Part shown: in pieces, positions 46,230 through 58,571 of the stretch
Layout of the letters: each line of letters begins with the position of its first letter
Numbering within the stretch: position 1 is the first letter of the stretch
Assembly: GCA_033439265.1 (NCBI GenBank)
Contig: JAVTVX010000019.1
Location: forward strand, 15,836,039 to 15,900,038
DNA from: Dillenia suffruticosa
Taxonomy: Eukaryota > Streptophyta > Magnoliopsida > Dilleniales > Dilleniaceae
Direction: 5' to 3'
DNA length: 64,000 nucleotides
The notes under the pieces: generated by a model
What the model saw: the letters and a program-made list of their open reading frames with translations, nothing else
Database searches by the model: none
Told to the model about the DNA's origin: nothing
Program-made: the position numbers and the translations under genes

Positions 46230-47746
46230 TATTGGTCCCAAAGACAACCAAGAAGGGGGGTTGAATTTGTTGTCCTAAATTGCCTTCTCAAAAATCTAAC
46301 TTCACCTAGATTCAATAATTAAATTTATGGTCAATCTAATGCAATGAAGAAGATAAAAGTAAGGAGACAAATCTGTTTTTATAGTGGTTCGACCTTGTGC
46401 CTACGTCTACTCTTCAAGCCAACCAAGCTGGGATCTAGCCACTAGCTAGTTTCCACTATGATTGAATCAACAACATACACTCCACTTGTCGACTTCTGAT
46501 TTTGATACCATAAAAATTCTTTCGTCAAACAATGGAAAATAATTCACACAATAATTCTCTCACTCAACACACTTCTACAACTTAAACCATGCTTAAAACA
46601 AATGAATATTAAGGTAGAAAATCAAAAATGCAGCAGCATAATTTTTGTATTCAGAATGCAGAACTTGTGACTCAGAATTCAGAGATTTAGTTGTTTTTTT
46701 CTCTTAGAGAGTTGCTATTGAAAAGTGCATTGTTCAATGCTCTCAAATCACTTGAATTTTGAAACTCCTTATTGCTGAAAAATAAGCTCTTTCAAAATTC
46801 AAAACCGTACAGTAAAAACTCTTCAAAATTACCAATAACAGTTCCACCAACATCCTAAAAAATAGGTTTCAAATCCTCCTTGAATGATGATATTTACTAG
46901 CAGTAAATATTTTTCTTCTGAATTTTAAATATCCCTCTAAGATATTCAAAAGTTGGTTGGATTATATATAGATGATTGCATTCCCAAAAAATTCGAAAAT
47001 AGTTCCAAGAAATTAACCTTATGTTCTGAATTTTTCAAAACAACTAACCAACTTTACCCATTTGTTTCTCTACCAAAATCTCAAGGTAAATGTGCCACGA
47101 ATCATCATATTTGCTGTTCAACTATAGTATAATAATATTGAATAAATAAACTCATAAGTCCCTGACCTATAGTGAAGTTATCGAATTCCAAATACCCACT
47201 GAAAACCATAATCTGTCTAGAATTTATGTTATGTAAAATGAGTGACCAAGCAACTTCTAACTGAATTTTCTCCACAGTTCCAACAAGATACTTGTACTGT
47301 AATTACTTGAATTTGAAGTTCCAAATATCCTCTTTGAAATACAATTTTCGGTATTGAAAGTACTTCAGTATATAGGAAGATATGAGTGTCCAAATATGGT
47401 CAAATGATTACAGTTTTATACTTATAAATATTTCTAAGTGGTGGAATATGAAGTGTTCTCATGTTAGGACATTTTTGTGTATATCTAGAATCAATTATAG
47501 GTTAAGTATAGTATCCAATCTACACTTATCTTGTTGGCTGGGTTTTCAACAAAAATCAAAAAATCGTGCTTCCATAACCCAAATAAGCCTTGCTTCCATG
47601 ACTAGTTCTATGGCTGGTTCTATAACTTTTCTTTAATAAAATATTTCCAATAAATATAAACTCTGCACACTAAATAAAATTGTTAGAACACTATGAGGAA
47701 TTTTGTTATTATCAAAACTAAGGAGACAACACAACAATTTCCAACA
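46230..47746 (-). repeat. 5' LTR of the copia element
   Basis: Partner of 37971-39485. On the plus strand it begins TATTGG where the left LTR has TGTTGG, so the terminal dinucleotide is mutated here. It ends CCAACA, followed by TCTGC. Confidence 0.93.
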
Positions 47747-47751
47747 TCTGC

Positions 47752-47955
47752 AACTCCTTTATGCTCTCCTCAAATTTTCCTTTTAATCTCTAACCTTTCT
47801 TCTATGGCCCCTATGAACTCTATCAGGATGCACAAACCAACCATGCTCTGTTTTGACTTCTTACTCTGTTTTTCAGTTCCATTTCATGTGTATACTTGCT
47901 TTTTTTTTATTTTCATATGGGTTTGAAACCAATGTCTTTAATGTTCCAATCATGT
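47752..47955 (+). other. B2 sequence right of the copia insertion
   Basis: Continues the CT-rich region broken at 37970. A 77-codon frame here has no recognisable family. Nothing else seen. Confidence 0.4.
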
Positions 47956-48255
47956 GCCACCTAAGCAATTGGTAGCAGGGTGAGCACCCATACAAGCCAC
48001 CGTGCTTCCGTGCACCATGGGGGGAGGCCCCTGCTAGCCGCACAAGCCCGGAATCCCTCGCGGGCGCAATCTTCTCTCATGTGGGCGCAATCTCCTACTC
48101 ATACTGCCCCTGCCCAAGTATGGGCATAAGCCCGGGCGCAGCCTCCTAATCATGCTGCCCCGTCCAAGCATGGGCATAAGCCTGGCAACCCCTACCGGGC
48201 GCAGCCTTGTGCTCATGCTGCCCCCGCCCAATCATGGGCATAAACCCTGCAATAA
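47956..48255. repeat. GC-rich island of B2 (left)
   Basis: A unit of ~60-70 bp with CATGCTGCCCC, CCCAAGCATGGGCATAAGCC and GGGCGCAGCCT repeats about three to four times. It lies just 3' of the Ulp1 remnant, as in A and C. Confidence 0.65.
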
Positions 48256-48299
48256 TAATCAGCAGTAGTGGCAAGTATGATAAGTAGTGGTAAGTAATT

Positions 48300-50210
48300 A
48301 TAAGCAGTGGTAAGTAATTTCAATTTTCGTCTGAATTCTTCTCATCAATACAATCTGAATTCCATACATTTCAATTCTATCCGTTCAAGATTTATTTATG
48401 ATTTTTTTGGCTTTGCTTCGATTAGTTTGCTTTGCAGTGCTGATGGTCGTGAGATCTTCTCCATAATGTCGCTTCGAACACTATTATGCTTAAACATTAA
48501 AAGTTTCAAAAAATATTCCTTTCTCAAAAAATTTAGCTTCTTAATCCATCCAGCCATGAAAATTCATAAATTAATTATATCAGTCCAATTCAAACAAAAA
48601 TGATGAAATGTAGTAAGAAAATATTTATACTTCCTGAGTTGGTGTAGTCCAATTCAAGTTCTTCTTATTTACTAAATAATAATACTATGTATAGATGACA
48701 AAATTAGGAGTGAATAAGAGACTGATAGTATGGCAATTAGTGTTCATTAGTATTCAGTCAGTAAGATTCATGTGTGTGCACTCAGGAAGAGTATATGCAT
48801 ATGCATTTGAAAGATCTAAAGTGATGACTATGGAGAAATCAAATATTGCTAATTCCTACGTGTATTGAAACACTAAACAACTCGAATTAAGAACAATATA
48901 AAGATTAAAGATTGTAAAGATTAAGAATGGTGACAAAATCTAAAACAATAAAATTTTACCTAAGGGAAGAATACATCTCAAGAAAAATGGAGATGGGTTC
49001 CGACATCTCGAGAAAAATGGAGATGAGTTCCGATTGTAGGTATTAAGAAGCCTGATATAGCAATCTATCGTCTACAAATATAATCAAAATCATTACAATC
49101 ATTAAGTCAACTATTGCAAATATAACCAAAGTCATTATCATTATGTAAGCTATTACAAATATAACCAAATTTATTAGTAACATTATGTAATTATGTTTGA
49201 AGGTAATAGTAAAAAAAAAAAAATCTTACGCTAGGTTAAATATTTCAAATAATTAAAAATAAGATCAAAATTTTTTAATTTAAAATTTTTGATACATACC
49301 AATGTCCCAACTCACTAAGGGGGCACGAACTCATGAGTATCAGTCCATGTGATGAAATTTCCACCGATATTACACAAAATTATTCTGTCATTCTCAATAA
49401 TTTTATATATCAGTAATAATCAAAGTTAAAAATTTTCATGATATAACTTGTATAGGTAAACCATAACTTGCCTGGCTTTATTTGGTATGGGTTTTTTTTT
49501 TTTGTTTCTTTAACTTTGTTGTAGTTGTCCCTCTCCTCTTCCTTTAATTCCGTCCATTCTTCAATACTTTGACCATATTCTTGCAATAATTTTTATATTA
49601 TTGATAGTAATAATGATAAAATTATTAATATATGCAGACGAGATTAGATTTCATTACCTTACTCGCACGCAAGGCACTCCTCTTCTTCTTGTTCTTAGCC
49701 ACTCCTTTCTTTTTCTCTTCTGTATCTAGAAACGTAAATAATGTATATTAAATTTCTAGAATTTATAACATAAATCACTAAATCTCAAATCAATTACTAA
49801 AAATCTCTAAATACTCTAATAACCAATAACCATAAATAAGCTCAAATAAAGGATAAATATATTGGAGGACAAACCTGCAAAAGCCTCATTGTCGGAATAA
49901 ACTTTCATTTGTAATTCTGGTTTGAAATTTTCAAAATATTCAAAAATAATATTTTCAAACCTCTGCTTTTGGCCTTTCTGTTTTCAAAAAAAGTTATCGA
50001 TTCTTATTCTCTGCCATATCCTTATCTTCACTCTTTAGTCTTCAGTCTTTACTCCTCTTACTTTTTTCTTCTCCTCCTCCTCCTCGCTAGTTCTCTCTTT
50101 CTCCTCCTCCTCCGTCATTCGCTCTTTCTCATCCTCCTCCCTCGTTCTCTTCCTCTCTCTGACTCAGTTCTTGCAACAAGTATTCTTCTACAAATCTAAC
50201 TTCGTTGAAC
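48300..50210 (-). pseudogene. Ulp1-like protease remnant in B2
   Basis: The terminal exon is clear at about 48545-48400 (NFLRKEYFLKLL, against IFLRKEYFLKLL in A). Before it in gene order lie a degraded piece ending at about 48636 that replaces the NDCG exon, then TIDCYIRLLNTY (about 49070-49035), and NDRIILCNIGG with WTDTHEFVPP followed by TAG/TGA-type breaks (about 49400-49300). Further upstream is the acidic Glu/Arg-rich region (50160-49970). The His/Asp exon and NDCG motif are absent. From about 48636 on it is collinear with B1 1-1620. Confidence 0.75.
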
Positions 50211-51344
50211 AATCAAAGTGAGTAATTTCATGAAGAAATGGTAGGAAATGCCAAAAAAAACTGAAATGGTAACAACATGTTACCGTGAAATGCTGAGCAC
50301 TGCGGAGACATTACCATTATTTCACCACCATTGGATGAAATGCCTTTCACCGGATCAAATGCCTATCGTTGATGGTGTTCATAGGGTGTTGTGCTCGTGG
50401 GCGTTGTGAGCTGTGCGTGCTTTGGAACTCATTGTTGAAAAGACATGTGAGTGACATGTCTCCTCTTCTAATGATTTTGAATCCTGGCCATTGGATCAAG
50501 CAAGATAATCAACAACCAATCCTAACCGTTGATACTTTGCCCACTAACTTACCATCCGTTACCATGATTTACCATCAATTAATATCAACCATCAATTACC
50601 CCATCCATCAATTGCTATTGCATAATTGCATAATGTCTGAAACAAATATTTTAGTTTCAATTTACTATATTTAATTACTATATCTATGTAATACTATAAT
50701 CTGTTAAATTTTATATTTTATATTTAAATAAAAGTATATTTATGTAATTACAATTACTATATCATTAATCTACTATATGAAGATAATGATAATATTAAGG
50801 TTAAGTGAGGAAAGTAGAGTTGGATCGGACAACTGCAATGTACACCAAACATTACTCTATTAGTGTAATTTACAATATTTGATATTTAATGATTAAATAA
50901 TACTACATTATTATTATTAACTATTTTTTAATACTATATTTATTTAATAACAAATTACAAAAAAAGTTTATCCAATTATGAACATGACAATTACTAATTT
51001 TGAAAATGACAATTATCAAGACAATCAAAGAAATCGAGTTTAATTGAATGCCAAATTACAATAGTCTATTTACAAACCAAAAACTTTTTTAAAGAGCAAA
51101 ATGTGGCTACAAATACTTTGTACTTATTTAATCTTAACTTTCTGATATATTGATATGGACAAAACTTCTTAGCGCGAATATTTTCGCCAATACCATATTT
51201 CCTTCTTTTTCTATTTCTTTTTTTTTTGGGCCAAAAAATCAAATCAAAAATCACAATTTATTTCATATGTCATTTCATTTATTTATTTGACATATATAAA
51301 TATTTCTCTAATATTTCTATCTTTGCTTCTACAAAACTGAAAAA
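50211..51344. other. Non-coding B2 interior
   Basis: Collinear with B1 1600-2728. The E2F-like boxes of B1 are degraded here (TTAGCGCG at about 51169-51176, TTTTCGCCAA at 51181-51190). No gene. Confidence 0.5.
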
Positions 51345-51476
51345 ATGGAGAGGTCATGAATGTATTCTAAATCAAGAGGTAGTGATGAATATATTGGCGG
51401 GGTTACTGCATTTCTTGAATTTGCATCAGCAAATATTCAATCCATGGATGGCAAGATATCATGCAACAAGTGCTAA
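51345..51476 (+). pseudogene. tnp2: TNP2 N-terminal remnant in B2
   Basis: ATG at 51345 gives MERS, then TGA where B1 has Trp, then MYSKSRGSDEYIGG, FLEFASANIQSMDGK and ISCNKC before TAA. Same truncation point as B1, so the deletion of the tnp2 body predates the B1/B2 split. Confidence 0.7.
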
Positions 51477-51689
51477 AATATAGTAACAAATTATAGGTAC
51501 CAAATCCTAAAATTGTATTGTATCAAATCTTGAAATTTTAAATGTACTATTACTTTAGATAATAATATATTATCTATTACATAATTTATTAAGAATATTA
51601 TATAATATAATATTAATAAGTACTAATTTCCGTCGGAAATTTTTTTTAAATTAAAGAAAGAATATTAATTATCAATCGCAAACCAATCG

Positions 51690-52090
51690 ACAACTCTATA
51701 AACATACGTTACTAATATTACTACATGTTACTATATATTACAATCTATTACTATTTATTACAATCTGTTACTATATACTACTATATATTACAACGTTACT
51801 ATGTATTACTATATATTACTATATATTACAATCTATGGTGTATTTTTTAAATGCAATTACTATATATTTAGTATTAAATAACTACCACTATTACATATTA
51901 GTATTACATACTACTATATATTATTATATATTAATATATATTACCATACTAGGTTATATTTGTTGAAGTGTCAATATATTATTATCTATTACTATATATT
52001 ACTATTTTATTACATAATCTTGTTCTAGTATATTAGTACTTTTTTTAATTACAATTACTATTTTATTATAAATTAATATTATATTATTAA
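51690..52090. repeat. TTACTATAT-type simple tandem array (B2)
   Basis: Counterpart of 3060-3480, with minor changes in copy number. Confidence 0.7.
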
Positions 52091-52790
52091 TATATACGAC
52101 TATTATAGATACATTTAATCTATTTAATCTAACATTGGCATGTCATTTCTATTACCGATTTTATATAATAAGTTACATAAATAAGAGTAATATTTAAACA
52201 AAATATTTTATTATCAATATTATATGAACCAATAAAATTTAAAAGAAAAATGGACGAATTCTTATTATTTATTCACATTATATAATTTTATATAAATTTC
52301 AAATTAAATAAATGACAACATTAATATTAATTTCAATCTCGATGTTCATTTTTCCTTTAAAGATAGTGTATTAATTAATTAATTAATAAATTCAACACCA
52401 TTCAACTCGATATAAATATATTCTATATATTTTTTTAATTTAATTTATATGTAATTTCATTTAATTTGGTTCATAAACATATATTTTGAATAGATGAAGA
52501 TTTTTTAGATATGTGTTATCAGTTTTATTTAATTGTTATTTGCAATTATGCATACTAACCAGTGGTAATAAAGTGGTAGCAATTAAGTCATGATAAAATC
52601 TAATTTAAAAAGAATTTAATAATAAATTTTAGATTGAGTGACATTTCACTAAGTTCTCGACATGAAATTGAAAATTATATAAAATCAATATGCAACAAAT
52701 CTTACCGATTCAAAAATATGAAAAAAAGAAATATATGAAAGAAGAAAAAGGCAGTTGTAAGAATTTTAATTTAAAAAATGCGGTAAGAAG
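52091..52790. other. AT-rich non-coding B2 interior
   Basis: Collinear with B1 3480-4190. No gene. Confidence 0.5.
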
Positions 52791-52793
52791 TGC

Positions 52794-53032
52794 AGAAAAA
52801 AGGAGGATGAAGAAAAAAAAGAGCGGTACAAAATGATGTGCTTTGTAATTGGATTCTAATCTAAAAATATTATATTAAATACGAAGCATTTCTTTTCTCA
52901 AAGCTCCTCAATGTGGAAAAAAGGAAGGTGAAGAAAAAAAAGAGCAGTACAAAATGACGCGCTTTGTAATTGGATTCTAATTCAAAAATATTATATTAAA
53001 TATGAAGCATTTCTTTCCTCAAATCTCTTACT
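52794..53032. repeat. ~120-bp tandem duplication specific to B2
   Basis: AAAAGG.AG.TGAAGAAAAAAAAGAGC..TACAAAATGA starts near 52797 and again near 52918, each followed by GCTTTGTAATTGGATTCTAAT. B1 has one copy (about 4190-4310), so the duplication arose after the split. Confidence 0.75.
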
Positions 53033-53063
53033 CTGAAAGCATCTGCTCTGCGAACCACCGTAG

Positions 53064-53470
53064 CTATAGGACGAACTAAACGCCGGATGAATATTATTAC
53101 TCCGCATGAAGAATCACAACAATCCCAACAACAAGTTCAATATGAAGAAACCCAATTTTGCGAAAATGTTACCCCATGTATTATTTTAATTTGAGATTTG
53201 ACATTATCATGGTATCAACTCAAAAATTTCATGTTTATTTTTTCAGTAGTTGTGAAGAAATGCAAAGATCCAACACGCTGTCAAGATATTTGAGACTTAG
53301 AAAAAGGACAACGTATGCTGCCATGACGAATGAAGAGACCCAAGTTAATCCCACGGGTAATATTTTCTTTTATAACCATTCTTTATATTCTTTATAATGT
53401 TACTACATGATTGTATTAACTTCATTTTTTTATTCATTTTTTTATTGACAGAAATAAAGGTTGGGATTGT
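53064..53470 (+). pseudogene. tnp1: TNP1 5' remnant in B2
   Basis: The start codon is ATA (53066 region; B1 and A have ATG), then GGACGAACTAAACGCCGG. The second exon reads VVKKCKDPTRCQDI, TGA for Trp, DLEKGQRM. Later exons are missing. Damage differs from B1 at the start codon and third codon, so these are independent hits on a shared truncated gene. Confidence 0.7.
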
Positions 53471-53949
53471 TGCTACATGATTGTATTAACTTTATATTCT
53501 TTATAACTTGTTACTCACTGCTTATTTTTGGAAATATGGTGGGATTGTGACCTCCAAATTATAATGATAATATTTTTTGTGATGGAATGAACGTTTTTTG
53601 TTTCATTTTAGGTTTCACCAAGAGATGTTTTTTGTTTCATTTTTGTTTCACCCTCTTATTATTAGTATAAGACAGACATGTTATTGTCTAACAGGAATCA
53701 TTCTTTCCTCTTGATCTTATATCTATTACTCAATATAATGTACTGCTTAATGTTGGTATGTTAATACAATTTTGTTTAAATTTATAATATTTTTGTAATT
53801 CTTTTATACACACTTAAATCATATGGTGGTGATGACTAATTTTATATCATTACATTATTTAATTTGATAATAATCAATGTGTATTTATTTTAATAATAAT
53901 ATTTTTAAAATAAAAAATAATGAATTAATCGCTCTGATATGCATGGTAT
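53471..53949. other. Non-coding B2 interior
   Basis: Collinear with B1 4800-5240. No gene seen. Confidence 0.4.
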
Positions 53950-54180
53950 TTTCTTACGCCCGGCATGCATGTATGGGCCCCTGTGAGGCATATGCTTACG
54001 CCTGTCCATCATGCGAGGGCCCCTGTGAGGCGTATGCTTGATCCCTTCTTGCGCCGGTCTGCCCGTGTGAGGCGTATGCTTAAGGCCCGTCCACCTCACG
54101 CTTGAGCCCTTCTTGCTCCCGTCCACCCCTGTGAGGTGTATGCTTGCGCTCTTCTTACACCCGTCCATGAAGTAATTCCA
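53950..54180. repeat. GC-rich island of B2 (right)
   Basis: Counterpart of 5240-5430 with more copies of TGTGAGGCGTATGCTT and GCCCGTCC. Minus-strand frames here are repeat artefacts. Confidence 0.65.
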
Positions 54181-55490
54181 GTAACCCATAATAACACATA
54201 GTAAGACACGGTAAGCGACGGTAACCAATGAAAGTAGTAACATTTTATAACATATGGTAACTGATGATAGATCAATAATATTTCCCAACTCAATCGTAAC
54301 CCGACAATTAAAGTAATAATATCCTATAACACATAGTAAGAGATATTAAAATCAGTAACTTATCTTAACCATAGCCTATCATAAAAGTAGTAACACATAG
54401 TAACACAACGTAACACATAGTAACACATAGTATGGTAACACAAAATAACACATAGTAACTGTATTTTGTTACTCAATACTAACCACGTTTCGTAACACTT
54501 TTCACCCGTTAATATTTGGCACCATTTTGTAACACAATATTTAGTACAATTTTTTACCGTGGACATTATGTACAATATCATTACTGAATGGTAACCGTCA
54601 ATATTTAATATAATTTTGTAACTCATCTATAAGTGTCAATATTTTCTAACATTTTCTATCTCAATAGCAATCGATGCTAATGCTAGTAACATCTGGTAAC
54701 ACATAGTAACCGACCATAAAATCACAAATTTTACTAACATTTTACACCGTCAACATTTTATATCATGTGATAACACATGGTGACTGTAACACAGGATAAC
54801 ATATGGTAACACATAGTAACTGACGGTGAAATTCTACTAATATTTTCTAATGTCAATATGTTGTGATATTTTGTCACTCAACAGTAACCGTCAATTTTGT
54901 AACATCTTGTAACACTTTTCTACTGTCCACATATTACACAATTTTGTAATTCAATAGTAACCAACCATACAATACTAATTTTACTAACACTTTTCTACCG
55001 TCAACATTTTGTAACATTTTGTAATATTTTGTAACTCAATGATAACCGATGATGGAGTAGTAACATCTCCTAACGCATGATAAGTGACTATACAAATCAC
55101 TAATTTTACTAACACTTTCCTACCGTTGACAATTTGTATAATTTTGTAACTCAATAGTAACCGTCAATATTTGGTACAATTTTCTAACTTATTTCTAACC
55201 TTCAACATTTTCTAATATTTTCTATCTCAATCGCAACCGAAGATAAAGGTAGTAACATATGGTAACACATGGTAACCATCACAAGTTTTACCATCTGATA
55301 ACACATGGTAACTGACGATACATCACTAGTTTTACCAACTCTATCCTTCCGTCAGTATACATATGTGACATACTCCAACAGTAGCCCATAACGTCACGAT
55401 ATATCTATCATAACTGGTATATACCCAACTAAATGTGGTTCCGTTGGAGAAAATATTGCTGACGGATTTGATGAGTTATGCAGACGATTT
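54181..55490. repeat. Right subterminal array of B2
   Basis: Same GTAACACATAGTAACC and ACCGTCAATATT units as B1 5431-6795, but shorter by about 200-250 bp through loss near 54535. It contains the unoccupied target TAT (55362-55364) of the A insertion in B1. Confidence 0.75.
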
Positions 55491-55524
55491 TTTATCGTCA
55501 CTTCAATGCTCTAATTTTGTAGTG

Positions 55525-58500
55525 CAATAACTATGCCATCCCCATTGTCCATTAAATCTGTCTTGAATAATCCCCCTTTTGCTAGATTATTTCCAATTTA
55601 ATCATAAAAAGATTTTTTTTTTGAAATTTTATACCAAACCTTTTGATAAACTTTGATTTTCTGGCATAACACATACGATTGGATTCAAAAAGCATAGATC
55701 TCGGGTAATTTGGAGCGGAAAAAATTACTCAAATAAAGGATGGAATTAAGACACAGATAGATCAAACTAAAGATATTAAACATAACAAATAATTTATTCT
55801 TAACAATAATTGCGGTTTTTTTTATTTAGTTATTGATATAAGATAAAACTAAAGAAAATATAGTAGGTTCCTTAACTAAAATCACGAATTCAATTCATTA
55901 TTTGGGTATGAAGCAAACTATATTGAGAGAGTAATCTCTTTAAATGAGTCACTGTACGTCCCAAACCAATCGGAATATAATTTCGGATATCAGTTTGTAT
56001 AGTACAAAAAAAATGTGATAGACCAAAAACCTTTCTTTTTATTTGAACTTGCCCAATCAAAAATCATTCAATTCGCAAAGGAGAAGTTTTTTAGATCAAA
56101 GGGTCAAGAGATATTAGATTATAACAAAAGTGCCTTTCTGAGTAAAGGTGACCATTTACTGAATCATACAGTTGTATATATACATTTACTTTTCTAAAAT
56201 GGGTCCACTAGTGTATCTCTTCACTCCCCACCTGGTGTTCACGGTATCTTGATTTGCTAGGAAAGAAAAAAACCAGGGTAAAAGGTGATGAGTTATGACA
56301 ATTCAGCAAATATTAAGACAATCTGAAAAAAAATGGGAAAAAATATCAATTAAATAAAAAACTTATAAACTTAGAATAGAAATATGGATGCTGTGAATAA
56401 AATCAACAACCATGGATAAGATCATGGTAAATTAAATAACGTAACAAATATTATAACAAAAGACTACCAAGTAGAGGATGGACATTAATAGATGGCAGTT
56501 ATTTCTATGTGACCAAATTACCAATCCTTTTGTCCAATTATCAGAATTATCGAAATATCAAAGTATCAAAATATTAGCCGACTTAAATAACCCCAACCTA
56601 GACCAATGGATCATAATAGTAGATAACTTCAGACTTAAATCTGAATAAACATTTTTAAAGTTGTCAAAATAGAGAAATCAAAAACTAAATTAAAATAAAC
56701 AATCTGAAAATTGAATTAAAATATGTAATTCAAAATTTGAATCAGAATTACAAAGTGACTAACATATCTTTTGCCAATTAAATAATTAAGTTTTATTATT
56801 ATGTGAACAAAAACGTAATTAATTTAATTTTTTAAAATATCCGATTATCAAAAAAAATAGAATTATCAAATTCCCATAAACATCACAGAATACGCAAATG
56901 TACTCATGAAAACAATCAAAGTGATGTTGCTTAATACTTGCAAGGACAAACTATAATAGACAATGTAGTATTTTTCAATACTTAAACGAATAGAAGGGAA
57001 ACAAAATGGTGCTTATTTAGTCAAAAATAAGCAAAAGGGTGTAGTTTAATACTTGCAAATATAAACAAAGACAAGTAAAGAGATATTGCTTAATATACTT
57101 TCGGTCGAGTTAAACATCGAAATTTCATATCCTTGAGCTTATTTATGTTTGCAACTTAATTTGGACATATATTTTTTAAAATATACAAATTTATTCATTA
57201 TACTACTCAAAATAAAGACTATATTTCAAAATTAGAATTTGGAGCCATGGATAATGTCCGTCAATTGATATTCAAAATTATATTTCAATTAATCCAACTT
57301 GAACGGTATGCAGGGACTCTATTACGAGATAATTCTCCCATAATAGTTTTTTATTTTTAAATTTTAAATTTTAAATTTAATTAATAGATTTATCTCTCAT
57401 CCTATTAAATTAACTATTTATATATATTTTTTTAAAATAATATAAAGATTTCATTCAAATTTTAAGATTATTATATCATAACACTCGCAAGTATAAAAGA
57501 AGTCTAAACAACAAAAGAGATATCAAATTTCTTGCAACGGTGCAATTGAGTCGTCAATTATGATTGCCTGGATTCTTCTTAACGCCAGGAACATGTTATT
57601 TATTTATTTTTTTTTTAATCTTAGAAAGGAGTTATACTCAGCCCGCTACTCAGTTTGACCGGATCCAGTGACTTGTTGGAGACATGATATTTAGTCTTTC
57701 ATGGTTTCAAGTCTTTACTGGTACGATATAGACTACGAATGCTTTACACCCTGTTTAAAACAAACTTATCTCAAAAGTCAATTATATCTCATTTCTAGTG
57801 TACGGCGCGCGTGGAAGCCGCATCCCATGATAAGCAGCCTGTGCACACAGACAGAAAGTCATACAGTCTACTAATACTGAGGCGTCCTTATTAGGCAAGC
57901 TTCGACATCAACGACACCAAGGTTCATCGTTTAAAGTGATAAGTTCTTTGAATTGAAAGTTTGAGCAAGAAAACAAAAGTTGAGCCGCGAATGAATTGAA
58001 TACGTGCCGTGGCTTTTCACGTTTTCCTTTTGCTCCTTCGAAAAGTGAAAAGGACAGCTTAACTTACGCATTTGACTAACTAGCAACGTTAAAGTCACGA
58101 GATGCGATTTGATTACACTTAGCTCGGGTTCCAAAAAGATTATAAAATTAGAAGGAAAAAAAAAGGTGGGGGTAGATAAGTTTGGCCCAAAATTTTGAAA
58201 TTTTTTGACAATTGATAAGATACTTTTTTCAATTTTTTATTAATTAATAATTTTAAAAATTATAAATTAGATATCAAATAGATCCCGTACATGTATGTCA
58301 AATGGGTTTCTTCAATCAAGTGCTAACAAGTCCTTCTTTCTTTGCCCTGTCATTAGTGAGTTTGAAAAAGTAGGAAACAAAGAGGAGAAGACAGAGAAAG
58401 AAAAGAAAAACAAGGAAAGGGGAGAGGAGAAAGAAGGAAAAAATGAAGCAGCATATTTTAGTTTTATTTCTTTTTTCATCTTAATTTTTACACATGGATA

Positions 58501-58571
58501 ATTTTCAACTTTTAATACATTGTTAAGGTTTTAATGCATATAAACTTCTCGATTCATAGGGATGGATTCTT
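55525..58571. other. Unassigned DNA right of B2
   Basis: Mostly AT-rich. A less AT-rich, non-repetitive part lies at 57530-58130. Short frames at 56015 (60 codons, plus) and 57931 (67 codons, minus) have no features I recognise. It may be host intergenic DNA or a promoter region. No gene supported. Confidence 0.4.

Larger units (their letters stand above)
37971..47746 (-). mobile_element. Ty1/copia LTR retrotransposon, 9776 bp
   Basis: Flanked by the duplication TCTGC (37966-37970 and 47747-47751). LTRs are 1515 and 1517 bp and run TG...CA in the left copy (TGTTGG...CCAACA). Read on the minus strand the order is 5' LTR (46230-47746), PBS for initiator Met tRNA, gag with CCHC, protease, integrase, reverse transcriptase, decayed RNase H, an extra reading frame, PPT, 3' LTR (37971-39485). 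Integrase before RT defines Ty1/copia. The long LTRs, large gag with a coiled coil and an extra 3' frame suggest the Sirevirus/Maximus side, which I cannot prove. LTRs differ by a few percent by eye, and gag-pol has stops and frameshifts. Confidence 0.95.
34160..55524 (+). mobile_element. CACTA element B2, 21.4 kb including a nested copia element
   Basis: Left end CACTACAAAATTAGAG at 34160 and the inverse of the right end (55524) share 16 identical terminal bases and about 27 of the first 30. Outside are TAA (34157-34159) and CAA (55525-55527), a possible 3-bp duplication with one change. Order: subterminal array, truncated Transposase_32-like gene (plus), copia insertion, GC island, Ulp1 remnant (minus), tnp2 start, tnp1 start, GC island, subterminal array. 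Without the copia element it is about 11.6 kb. All element genes are broken, so it is non-autonomous. It holds the empty site for element A at 55362-55364. Confidence 0.9.

Noticed and set aside
53905-54288. 127-codon minus-strand frame and its twin in B1 (5299-5579)
   Set aside because: Both span a GC island and the subterminal array, and the two copies differ in frame and end, so no protein is conserved.
34157-55527. Perfect target site duplication for B2
   Set aside because: Flanks are TAA and CAA. One mutation could explain the difference, but I do not count it as proven.
55525-58130. Organelle-derived insertion or host gene
   Set aside because: Some stretches are less repetitive, but I recognise no plastid, mitochondrial or nuclear protein, tRNA or rRNA.
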